This document shows positions 1 to 5,451 of a DNA stretch of 5,451 nt, one piece after another. The stretch is from Sedimentisphaerales bacterium (lineage in GTDB: Bacteria; Planctomycetota; Phycisphaerae; Sedimentisphaerales; SG8-4): contig JAFGCA010000683.1 in assembly GCA_016932895.1 (NCBI GenBank), forward strand, positions 1-5,451, given 5' to 3'. The notes beneath the pieces were generated by a model. The model ran no database searches and was not told the DNA's origin. It saw only the letters and a program-made list of their open reading frames with translations. The first letter of the stretch is position 1; each line of letters begins with the position of its first letter. The position numbers and the translations under genes were made by a program.

Positions 1-326
1 ACTGGACCGTCAGCGAGGTCGATACCCTGACCCTGTACTTCCGGGGCGCCGCCGACAACGGTCCGGACAAACTGTACGTGGCGCTGGAAGACAGCGCCGG
101 CACGGTCGGCGTGGCGGTTCATTCGGACCCCAACGCGGTCCTGGCAACCCAATGGACCGAATGGAATATACCGCTGGGTGACTTCGCCGGGGTGAATCCG
201 GCCGGTGCCAAAACGATCTATATCGGTCTCGGCGACCGCAACGCACCCACTCCCGGCGGCGCGGGGGTGATCACCGTCGACGAGATTCGGCTCACCAAGC
301 CGCAGTCCGACGACGGGCAGGAATGA
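1..326 (+). CDS. C-terminal part of a secreted beta-sandwich (carbohydrate-binding-like) protein, 5' end outside window
   Basis: The open frame enters from the left edge (codons from base 3) and ends at TGA 324-326, giving 107 visible residues. It reads as alternating beta-strands: a DTLTLYFRG strand, then LYVALEDSAG, then TEWNIPLGDFAGVNPAG, then YIGLGDRNAPTPGGAG, ending in a VDEIRLTKP strand. I recognise this order as the C-terminal jelly-roll module common in large planctomycetal extracellular proteins, often found after LamG or discoidin-like domains. That recognition comes from memory of the family, not from a search. The last residues (PQSDDGQE) are hydrophilic and show no PEP-CTERM sorting signal, dockerin or membrane anchor. 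The likely role is extracellular binding of glycan or surface material; no catalytic motif is visible. The missing N-terminal part could change the functional call. Confidence 0.8.
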   Translation, partial: WTVSEVDTLTLYFRGAADNGPDKLYVALEDSAGTVGVAVHSDPNAVLATQWTEWNIPLGDFAGVNPAGAKTIYIGLGDRNAPTPGGAGVITVDEIRLTKPQSDDGQE

Positions 327-348
327 GGTCTCTCTTTCACAGATAGAG

Positions 349-354
349 TATAAT
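349..354 (+). promoter_or_regulatory. Candidate -10 box (TATAAT) upstream of the prepilin-like gene
   Basis: A perfect TATAAT lies 22 bases after the stop codon of the upstream gene, in a short AT-rich patch that stands out from the GC-rich surroundings. Transcription would start near 361, giving a leader of about 185 bases before the ATG at 545. I found no convincing -35 box at a spacing of 15-19 bases and no TG extension, so only half of a sigma-70-type promoter is supported. Its position after a stop codon and before a hairpin and a new gene is what makes it plausible. Confidence 0.4.
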
Positions 355-374
355 CATCCTGGACACACGCTTCG

Positions 375-413
375 CGGGCCCCGCATCGGACGTCGCTTTC
401 GGTGCGGGGCCCG
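375..413 (+). promoter_or_regulatory. Long GC-rich hairpin in the leader of the prepilin-like gene
   Basis: Bases 375-385 (CGGGCCCCGCA) and 403-413 (TGCGGGGCCCG) are perfect reverse complements, an 11-base-pair stem. The stem can continue inward through 386-390 and 398-402 (two of these are G-U pairs in RNA), leaving a loop of about 7 bases at 391-397. No T-run follows on the + strand, so it is not a canonical intrinsic terminator. It could still stop or pause transcription from the upstream gene, stabilise the end of that mRNA, or act as a leader structure if transcription starts at the TATAAT at 349-354. The structure is seen directly; the role is not. Confidence 0.5.
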
Positions 414-531
414 GGGGCTGTCGCAATGGAGATGCCGCACAGCTCTTCCCGACATGCGGACGCAGGAAACACAACTGGCCGGGTCCGACCGCCGTCGAGG
501 CGATTGACATCATGAATGGGAAAACGCATGC

Positions 532-536
532 AGGAG
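532..536 (+). promoter_or_regulatory. Ribosome binding site fixing the start at 545
   Basis: AGGAG ends 8 bases before ATG 545, a normal Shine-Dalgarno spacing. The alternative in-frame ATG at 512 has only a GAGG 11 bases upstream. It would add 11 residues ahead of what is already a complete prepilin leader. This site therefore decides the start. Confidence 0.75.
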
Positions 537-544
537 ACCGCAGG

Positions 545-1318
545 ATGAAAACGAAGGGTTTTACGCTCATCGAGTTGTTGGTGGTCATCGCCATTATCGC
601 CCTGCTGATGGCAATCCTGATGCCTTCGCTGCAAAAGGCCCGGCACCAGGCTCGTCGGACGGCTTGTGCGGCCCATCTGAAATCCTGCGGATATGCCGGC
701 GTCCTCTACGGCAACGACAACAACGGTCAGTTCCCCTATTGCCATATGGAAGTCTCGCCAGGGTCAGGCAGCTACGCCGTCTGGATCAGCGGCCGTCAGA
801 ACGACCCTCAAACCGAAGGCTTCATGGCTCACGGCCTGCTCTTCTATCATCAACTGATAACCGAGCCCAAGCTCTTCTATTGCCCCGGAAACAACAATCC
901 CACTCTGCAATACGGAAAGCTCCCGCCAGATCCCGCCAACCGGGGAGGAGGGTGGCCGCGAGGTTCCATTCCGGAAGATTTGGGCCCCAATCAATCCTGG
1001 GTGCAGACGACGTACCACTACCGCTCGCTCTGGGATGAGAACAAATGGCGCGCGGTCAATTCCGTCCAGGACAGCGGCGGCATGGCGTTCATGGCGGACA
1101 TGTTCTCCGATCCGAGCCGGGGCGTTGAGTACCACCACAAGAGTGGATACAATGTCGCTTATACGGACGGACACAGTGAATTTGTGAAGGACCTGGACCG
1201 CGAGATACAAGAGTTTGGTGGCGGTGCGACGTATCATGTCGACCACAGCCGTCAAGACTACGTGTGGAAGAAGTACTTCGATAGGATGGCCAAGTACAAA
1301 CCGCACGCGGAGTACTGA
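545..1318 (+). CDS. Prepilin-like protein with class III signal peptide and H-X9-DG motif
   Basis: The 257-residue protein begins MKTKG followed by [16 protein letters not shown], a textbook type IV prepilin signal. Prepilin peptidase would cut after Gly5 and methylate Phe6; Glu10 is the conserved mature +5 glutamate, and residues 8-26 form the hydrophobic helix. It continues with a basic stretch rich in A/R and Cys41, then an [20 protein letters not shown] segment, the pattern expected after the helix in this family. Further on are a FYCPG motif (Cys113) and the H-X9-DG motif (His198, Asp208-Gly209). Only about 48 residues follow that motif. Proteins of this type occur in many copies in planctomycetes, often beside extracellular enzymes; their function is not established. 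ATG 545 is preferred over in-frame ATG 512 because of the ribosome binding site and the short leader. The gene sits 86 bases ahead of the sulfatases in the same direction, suggesting cotranscription. It is unlikely to be a major pilin, since no pilus assembly genes are nearby. Confidence 0.92.
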   Translation: MKTKGFTLIELLVVIAIIALLMAILMPSLQKARHQARRTACAAHLKSCGYAGVLYGNDNNGQFPYCHMEVSPGSGSYAVWISGRQNDPQTEGFMAHGLLFYHQLITEPKLFYCPGNNNPTLQYGKLPPDPANRGGGWPRGSIPEDLGPNQSWVQTTYHYRSLWDENKWRAVNSVQDSGGMAFMADMFSDPSRGVEYHHKSGYNVAYTDGHSEFVKDLDREIQEFGGGATYHVDHSRQDYVWKKYFDRMAKYKPHAEY

Positions 1319-1392
1319 TGGTGCCGGACGAGTAGACGATGGCGCGATTCTGTCTCGCGTGACGACGACCCCTTTGGACGAAGGAGATTGGC

Positions 1393-1397
1393 AGGAG
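1393..1397 (+). promoter_or_regulatory. Ribosome binding site of the first sulfatase
   Basis: AGGAG lies 7 bases before ATG 1405, with a second AAGGAG at 1381-1386 just upstream. The 86-base gap after the prepilin-like gene otherwise shows only a short 5-base-pair hairpin (1343-1347 with 1355-1359) and no clear promoter or terminator, consistent with readthrough from the upstream gene. Confidence 0.7.
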
Positions 1398-1404
1398 AGC
1401 GTTA

Positions 1405-2898
1405 ATGGATCGACGTACGTTTTTGAAGCAATGCGTTTCCGTTACGGGCACAGCCGTCCTGGCCGCGCCCGTGTGGCAGGCGACCGGTGCCGGGCAACAG
1501 GACGAACGACCCAATGTCGTCTTTATCATGGCCGACGATATGGGCTATGGTGACCCGGCGTGTCTCAATCCCGAATCGAAGATTCCCACTCCCCACATGG
1601 ATCGCCTGGCGCGAGAGGGGATGACCTTCACCGACGCCCACAGCGGTTCGGCGGTCTGCACGCCAACCCGATACGGCGTTCTGACGGGCCGCTACTGCTG
1701 GCGCACGCGTCTCACGAGCGGCGTGCTCAATGGCTACAGCCGGGCCCTGATCGAGCCGGAACGGATGACCGTGGCCTCTCTGCTGAAAGCGCACGGATAC
1801 CGTACCGGTTGTGTGGGCAAGTGGCACCTGGGCCTGACCGACAAGGAGCCGGCCGACTTCAGCAAGCCTCTGACGCCGGGGCCCAACGAAGTGGGTTTCG
1901 ATTACTGGTTCGGCATTCCCGCCTCGCTGGACATGACGCCGTACGTCTACCTGGAGAATGGATTGCCGACTCGCCCGCCCACGGAGACGGTTGCCGCGTC
2001 GCCCTATCCGGCTTTCTATCGCGGCGGTCCGATTGCGGACGACTTCAGACACGAAGACGTCATGCCCCGGATTACGGAAAAGGCGGTCGGATTCATTGAC
2101 CGCTGCTGCCAGGATCATCCGGACAAGCCATTCTTCCTGTACTTCCCTCTGACGGCGCCGCACACACCGTGGGTGCCGCTGGAGCAAAACCGCCGGCAGA
2201 GCCAGGCCGGCATCTACGGGGATTTCGTGACCCTGGTGGACTGGACGGTGGGACAAATCCTGCACGCGCTCGACGCCCACGGGATCGCCGACAACACCCT
2301 GGTGATTCTGACCAGTGACAACGGCTCGCACGAGGCCCACATCGGCGAGCACAACAACGGAATATCCGTCGGATCGCCCCATTTCGGCCATGAGGCCAAC
2401 TACATCTATCGGGGCCAGAAGGCCGACGTCTGGGACGGGGGCCATCGCATTCCCTTCCTGGCCCGCTGGCCGGCGGCTGTAGCGCCGGGCAGTCGGTGTG
2501 AAGAGCTCATCTGCCTGACCGATCTGACGGCCACGTGCGCCGAGATCGTGGGGCAGAGTCTTCCTGCGGACGCGGGAGAAGACAGCATCAGTTTTCTCGC
2601 CCGCCTTCAGAACAAGCCGCCCGCCGGTCCGGTGCGCCAAACGGTCGTGCATCACTCCATCAGCGGCGTTTTCGCGATCCGCAGAGGCAAGTGGAAGTTC
2701 ATCGACGGCGTGGGCTCGGGCGGTTGGTCGGGCAAGGGCGACGGGGTACCCGGGCAGCTTTACGACATGAACACCGACCCGCAAGAACAAAGCAACCTCT
2801 ATGACGATCCTGAACATCAAACGATCGTCAACGATCTCAAATCGCTTCTGGAACGCTACAAGGAACAGGGACACAGTCAGCCCATAGCGTGGAGGTAA
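1405..2898 (+). CDS. Tat-exported family S1 sulfatase (arylsulfatase A-like), first of a tandem pair
   Basis: The 497-residue protein is a type I formylglycine sulfatase that hydrolyses sulfate esters, probably on a glycan. A twin-arginine signal is at the N-terminus (RRTFLK, residues 3-8, then a moderately hydrophobic stretch to about residue 29), so it should be exported folded. The core motif CTPTR is at 85-89, followed by TG at 94-95; Cys85 is the residue converted to formylglycine. By family analogy, metal ligands are Asp44-Asp45 (ADDMGYGD) and Asp305-Asn306 (TSDNGS). Sulfate-binding or catalytic residues would be Arg89, Lys139 and His141 (GKWHLG), His253 (APHTP) and Lys339 (before DVWDGGHR). 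The C-terminal subdomain has the WKFIDGVGSGGWSGKG stretch at 430-445 and an LYDMNTDPQEQSNLYDD tail. All key residues are present and the length is normal, so it should be active. The substrate cannot be read from sequence. A vicinal cysteine pair (234-235) is unusual. The downstream paralogue starts 3 bases after this stop codon. Confidence 0.95.
   Translation: MDRRTFLKQCVSVTGTAVLAAPVWQATGAGQQDERPNVVFIMADDMGYGDPACLNPESKIPTPHMDRLAREGMTFTDAHSGSAVCTPTRYGVLTGRYCWRTRLTSGVLNGYSRALIEPERMTVASLLKAHGYRTGCVGKWHLGLTDKEPADFSKPLTPGPNEVGFDYWFGIPASLDMTPYVYLENGLPTRPPTETVAASPYPAFYRGGPIADDFRHEDVMPRITEKAVGFIDRCCQDHPDKPFFLYFPLTAPHTPWVPLEQNRRQSQAGIYGDFVTLVDWTVGQILHALDAHGIADNTLVILTSDNGSHEAHIGEHNNGISVGSPHFGHEANYIYRGQKADVWDGGHRIPFLARWPAAVAPGSRCEELICLTDLTATCAEIVGQSLPADAGEDSISFLARLQNKPPAGPVRQTVVHHSISGVFAIRRGKWKFIDGVGSGGWSGKGDGVPGQLYDMNTDPQEQSNLYDDPEHQTIVNDLKSLLERYKEQGHSQPIAWR
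2891..2895 (+). promoter_or_regulatory. Ribosome binding site of the second sulfatase, inside the first sulfatase's last codons
   Basis: GGAGG occupies the last two sense codons of the upstream gene, directly abuts its TAA stop (2896-2898), and is 6 bases from ATG 2902. A ribosome terminating on the first sulfatase covers this site, so the two genes are probably translationally coupled and made in linked amounts. Confidence 0.8.
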
Positions 2899-2901
2899 AC
2901 A

Positions 2902-4464
2902 ATGCAGCGACGTGACTTCTTGAAGCAATGCATGCTTGCCGCCGGGTCGGCGACAGCCGCTCCTTTTCTTGCTGCACGTGCCCTCCCACGCGACGGCAGC
3001 CGGGCTGAGGCGACATTACCCAATATCGTTTTCATCCTGGCCGACGATATGGGCTACGGCGACCTGGCCTGTCAGAATCCCGAATCCAAGATCCCGACGC
3101 CCCATCTCGACGGGCTGGCTGCAAAAGGCGTACGCTTCACCGACGCCCATTCGCCCTCGGCCGTCTGTTCGCCGACCCGGTACGGCGTTCTGACCGGGCG
3201 GTACGCGTGGCGCACGCGGCTAAAGAGGGGCGTTCTCTGGTGCTGGGACAAGCCGCTGATCGATTCGGATCGACTGACGGTCGGCAAGCTCCTCAAGGCA
3301 CACGGCTACGACACGGCCTGCATCGGCAAATGGCATCTCGGCTGGAGCTGGCCCACCACCGACGGGAAAGACCCTGTAGGCATGGGCAAGAACACGGCCG
3401 ACGCCGGAGCCAATGTCGATTTCAGGCAGCCGATCACTGAGGGCCCAACGACGAGAGGATTCGATTATTACTTCGGCACGGACGTTCCGAATTTCCCGCC
3501 CTACTGCTTCATCGAAAACGACCGTACCGTGGGCATACCGACCGTGCCCAAACCCAAGAGCATGTTCGGCTCGCCCGGACCGATGCTCGAAGCCTGGAAA
3601 CTGGAGGAGATCCTGCCCGGACTGGGCCACAAGGCAGTGGAGTACATCGACGCCAAGGGCGGACGCGGGCAGAATGAGGCGTTTGGGCAAACAGCGAAAA
3701 GTCCCTTCTTCCTCTACATGCCCCTGACGGCGCCTCACACGCCCATCGCTCCCGATGCACAGGCCCGGGGAAAGAGCGAGGCCGGAGCCTATGGCGATTT
3801 CGTCTACGAGGTCGATCGCATTGTCGGCGAAGTGCTGGAGGCATTGGAGCGCAACGGATTTGCCGAGAACACGCTGGTGATCTTCACCAGTGACAACGGC
3901 TCGCCCGGACGCGACGGGACGAACATGAGTGGTCCGACGAACTCCGTCCGCAAGTACGGACACAACCCCAGTCACGTCTACCGGGGCATCAAGGCCGACG
4001 CCTGGGAAGGCGGCCACCGCGTCCCGTTTCTCGTCCGTTGGCCGGGACATACCCGACCGGGCACGGTATGCGCCGAGACCATCTCTCACGTCGACCTGAT
4101 CGCCACGTGCGCCGAGATCATGGGAGTCAATCTGCCCCCGAACGCGGGCGAAGACAGCTTCAGCTTTCTGCCTCATCTTCTGAATCAGCCGCCCGACGGA
4201 CCCGTGCGCGACGCGGTTGTCCATCATTCCGGCAACGGGGTTTTCGCCATCCGACAGAACCAGTGGAAGTTTATCGATGGGGTCGGCTCCGGGGGATGGT
4301 CGGGCAAGGGCGACGGCCTGCCCGGCCAGCTCTACAACATGGAAACCGATTCGACCGAGCAGAACAACCTGTACAACGATCCGGACCACGGACCCGTTGT
4401 CCGCCGGCTCAAGAATCTCCTGGAGAAATTCAAAAGGGAGGACCGCACCAGGCCCTTGGATTAA
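2902..4464 (+). CDS. Tat-exported family S1 sulfatase (arylsulfatase A-like), second of a tandem pair
   Basis: This 520-residue protein is a paralogue of the preceding one and shares its domain order. The Tat motif is RRDFLK (residues 3-8), with a plausible ARA signal-peptidase site ending at residue 27. The sulfatase signature is CSPTR at 89-93, with Cys89 as the predicted formylglycine. By family analogy, metal ligands are Asp48-Asp49 and Asp331-Asn332; other active-site residues are Arg93, Lys143 and His145 (GKWHLG), His279 (APHTP) and Lys364 (before DAWEGGHR). The WKFIDGVGSGGWSGKG stretch recurs at 455-470. It differs from its neighbour mainly by about 18 extra residues between GKWHLG and FDYYFG (148-186) and about 8 extra before PFFLY (251-267). 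Both regions could affect substrate choice. It is likely cotranscribed and translationally coupled with the first sulfatase. All catalytic residues are intact. Its substrate is unknown; a related but distinct sulfate position or sugar is the natural inference. It needs a formylglycine-generating enzyme or anSME encoded elsewhere. Confidence 0.95.
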   Translation: MQRRDFLKQCMLAAGSATAAPFLAARALPRDGSRAEATLPNIVFILADDMGYGDLACQNPESKIPTPHLDGLAAKGVRFTDAHSPSAVCSPTRYGVLTGRYAWRTRLKRGVLWCWDKPLIDSDRLTVGKLLKAHGYDTACIGKWHLGWSWPTTDGKDPVGMGKNTADAGANVDFRQPITEGPTTRGFDYYFGTDVPNFPPYCFIENDRTVGIPTVPKPKSMFGSPGPMLEAWKLEEILPGLGHKAVEYIDAKGGRGQNEAFGQTAKSPFFLYMPLTAPHTPIAPDAQARGKSEAGAYGDFVYEVDRIVGEVLEALERNGFAENTLVIFTSDNGSPGRDGTNMSGPTNSVRKYGHNPSHVYRGIKADAWEGGHRVPFLVRWPGHTRPGTVCAETISHVDLIATCAEIMGVNLPPNAGEDSFSFLPHLLNQPPDGPVRDAVVHHSGNGVFAIRQNQWKFIDGVGSGGWSGKGDGLPGQLYNMETDSTEQNNLYNDPDHGPVVRRLKNLLEKFKREDRTRPLD

Positions 4465-4468
4465 CCCA

Positions 4469-4480
4469 AACTCATGAGTT
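4469..4480 (+). repeat. 12-base perfect palindrome downstream of the sulfatases
   Basis: AACTCATGAGTT reads the same on both strands and begins 4 bases after the TAA of the second sulfatase. With no loop it cannot form a stable hairpin, so if it means anything it is a dyad for a dimeric DNA-binding protein. Its position in the 75-base gap before the LamG gene would suit an operator. One 12-base palindrome with no second copy seen in the window may also be chance. Confidence 0.3.
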
Positions 4481-4481
4481 G

Positions 4482-4510
4482 TCTGGCGTGTGACCAGAGT
4501 GCAAGTTTTT
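4482..4510 (+). terminator. Weak candidate intrinsic terminator after the sulfatase pair
   Basis: TCTGG (4482-4486) and CCAGA (4494-4498) form a 5-base-pair stem with a 7-base loop. After 7 further bases comes a run of five T (4506-4510). The stem is short and the T-run is not adjacent, so termination would be inefficient at best. If it works, it would partly separate the LamG gene from the sulfatase transcript. I saw no good promoter between it and the LamG start. Confidence 0.25.
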
Positions 4511-4527
4511 CTAATTCTACGTTTTAG

Positions 4528-4533
4528 AGGAGG
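4528..4533 (+). promoter_or_regulatory. Strong ribosome binding site of the LamG gene
   Basis: AGGAGG, within the longer AGAGGAGGA (4526-4534), ends 6 bases before ATG 4540. It is the best Shine-Dalgarno match in the window and supports this start and high translation of the LamG protein. Confidence 0.85.
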
Positions 4534-4539
4534 ACTGTC

Positions 4540-5382
4540 ATGGCTGCCAAACTGACGTATGCAATCACTTTGTCCCTTCTACTGGGGCTCTTCGCAGGGA
4601 GCGTAGCCAACGCCGATCTGGTCGGCTGGTGGAAGCTCGACGGCAATGCCGTCGACAGCTCGGACAACGGGCACGATGGCGTCCTCTTCGGCGATCCCGA
4701 ATGGGTGGAGGGAATCGTTGATGGCGCCCTGAAATGCGATGGGGTGGATGATCGGATCGAGATGCCGGGGACCAGTGCGGCCGAAGGGTTCGCCGGTCTC
4801 TCAGGCGAGGTTACCTGGACGATGTGGATGAGGACGGGGCCCAGTACCGCCACCCAGAGCATCATGTGCCAGGGGCCTGCCGGCGCCGCCCACGTACAGG
4901 GCAACCGATCTGTCAACGTGGAGGTCTCCGGCGTCGTCATGGTGCGGGCGAACAGCGTTTCGGCGCTGACGTCGCTTAATTCCACCGCCGTGGTCAACGA
5001 TGACCAGTGGCACCACATCGCCGTTACGATCGCTTTTGAAACGGAGGGAACGAGCGACACCATGAAGGTCTACATCGACGGCGACTTGAACAAAGGCTAT
5101 GAGGCCGATACGGTGGATATCAATCAGCATGCCGGAGTTGCCGCCGACTTCATTGTCACGCTGGGCGATAGGGCCGGTAGTCCGTTCGGCGGTTCGATCG
5201 ACGATGTGCGCGTTTACGACCACATACTGAACGTTGTGGAGCTTCGTGGCGTGATGCTCGGAGAGCCGTATCCGTTTCGTCGCAACCGAACCTGGGGACG
5301 GCGCCATGATCGAGAGCACGGTTGCGACGCTCAAGTGGCTGTCGGGCGAGTTGGCCGCATCGCACCTTGTCTACTTCGGTGA
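4540..5382 (+). CDS. Secreted LamG-domain protein, frame broken near 5275-5278
   Basis: As read, the frame gives 280 residues. Residues 1-25 are a Sec signal peptide (hydrophobic core, cleavage probably after ANA). Residues 27 to about 230 form one LamG/concanavalin-like jelly roll: LVGWWKLDG at 27-35, CDGVDDRIEMP at 66-76, WHHIAVT at 157-163, KVYIDGDL at 176-183 and SIDDVRVYD at 219-227. Such domains bind glycans or serve as structural modules in planctomycetal surface proteins. After Pro-Tyr-Pro-Phe246 the sequence turns into an Arg-rich, Cys-containing tail (247-280), unlike anything secreted in this family. In the +1 frame a conserved downstream domain picks up at once, so the tail is very probably an artefact of a one-base shift and the true protein runs past the right edge. 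Either the gene is disrupted or the assembly has an indel. The gene is in line with the sulfatases, 75 bases downstream, and may belong to the same unit. Confidence 0.85.
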   Translation: MAAKLTYAITLSLLLGLFAGSVANADLVGWWKLDGNAVDSSDNGHDGVLFGDPEWVEGIVDGALKCDGVDDRIEMPGTSAAEGFAGLSGEVTWTMWMRTGPSTATQSIMCQGPAGAAHVQGNRSVNVEVSGVVMVRANSVSALTSLNSTAVVNDDQWHHIAVTIAFETEGTSDTMKVYIDGDLNKGYEADTVDINQHAGVAADFIVTLGDRAGSPFGGSIDDVRVYDHILNVVELRGVMLGEPYPFRRNRTWGRRHDREHGCDAQVAVGRVGRIAPCLLR

Positions 5383-5451
5383 GAGCTTCGATGAAGTCGA
5401 CGCCGGTACGGTCGAGCCCGTTCCCACGGCGGACGAATCCCTTATGGTGGG
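5279..5451 (+). CDS. Out-of-frame continuation of the LamG protein (Ig/FnIII-like domain start), runs off the right edge
   Basis: Codons from 5279 are open to the window end and encode 57 residues that include TEPGDGAMIESTVATLKW and then SHLVYFGESFDEVDAGT. This matches the module that usually follows LamG in planctomycetal proteins: a P-x-DGA start, an LxW strand, then a (D/L)VYFG-x-F-x-x-V strand. It is the expected next domain of the gene beginning at 4540, one base out of register. A gene caller might instead start it at ATG 5306, but that would begin inside the first strand of the domain with no good ribosome binding site, so an independent gene is unlikely. The 3' end is outside the window. 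Confidence 0.75.

Noticed and set aside
504..509. Perfect TTGACA that could be a -35 box
   Set aside because: The hexamer at the right spacing (CATGCA, 527-532) is a poor -10. A start near 539 would also remove the ribosome binding site of the gene at 545.
426..515. 29-codon small frame in the leader whose TGA overlaps ATG 512 (ATGA)
   Set aside because: It has no clear ribosome binding site, a low-complexity polar and basic sequence, and it couples to a start codon that is itself unlikely. Chance is sufficient.
512..544. Alternative upstream start adding 11 residues to the prepilin-like protein
   Set aside because: Its ribosome binding site is weak, while ATG 545 has AGGAG at ideal spacing and gives a standard 5-residue prepilin leader.
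1343..1359. Short hairpin (CGCGA/TCGCG) between the prepilin-like gene and the first sulfatase
   Set aside because: It has only 5 base pairs and no following T-run, too weak to call a terminator or regulatory structure.
1402..2928. 508-codon open frame on the - strand opposite the first sulfatase
   Set aside because: It mirrors the sulfatase gene almost exactly, has no recognisable domain, and its Arg/Val/Gly-rich composition is what a GC-rich coding strand yields in antisense.
3220..4389. 389-codon open frame on the - strand opposite the second sulfatase
   Set aside because: It is an antisense shadow of a gene whose catalytic motifs are all intact, and the frame has no family resemblance of its own.
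5156..5365. Overlapping - strand frames over the LamG frame break, considered as a reason for the break
   Set aside because: They carry no recognisable motif, and the + strand shows continuous domain homology on both sides of the break.

Overview
The window is GC-rich bacterial DNA with every supported gene on the + strand. The gene content (Tat-exported sulfatases in tandem, a prepilin-like protein with the H-X9-DG motif, and secreted LamG/carbohydrate-binding-type proteins) is the typical polysaccharide-degradation repertoire of the Planctomycetota, most likely a Phycisphaerae-type lineage from a marine or sediment setting. That assignment rests on gene families, not on a phylogenetic marker.

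Layout: (1) positions 1-326 hold the last 107 codons of a secreted beta-sandwich protein of a kind common in planctomycetes. (2) Positions 327-544 are a noncoding leader with an isolated TATAAT box and a long GC-rich hairpin. (3) Positions 545-1318 encode a type IV prepilin-like protein with a class III signal peptide and the H-X9-DG motif. (4) Positions 1405-2898 and 2902-4464 encode two paralogous family S1 (formylglycine-dependent) sulfatases. Both have twin-arginine signal peptides, they lie 3 bases apart, and the second gene's Shine-Dalgarno sequence sits inside the end of the first gene. (5) Positions 4465-4539 hold a 12-base perfect palindrome, a weak hairpin and a T-run. (6) From 4540 to the right edge there is a secreted LamG-domain protein whose reading frame breaks near 5275-5278; the conserved downstream domain continues in the +1 frame to the window end.

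Working model (inference): the prepilin-like gene and the two sulfatases form one transcription unit, and the LamG gene may be read from it or from its own promoter. The sulfatases would remove sulfate esters from a sulfated glycan outside the cytoplasm, and the LamG proteins would bind glycans or surfaces. The prepilin-like protein could anchor or organise this material at the cell envelope, but nothing in the sequence proves that. No sulfatase-maturing enzyme (FGE or anSME), glycoside hydrolase, transporter or regulator is present, so maturation and uptake must be encoded elsewhere.

The most notable points are the frame break in the LamG gene, the tandem sulfatase duplication with divergence concentrated in two loops, and the structured leader ahead of the prepilin-like gene. 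I saw no tRNA, rRNA, CRISPR array, insertion sequence or clear novel system.
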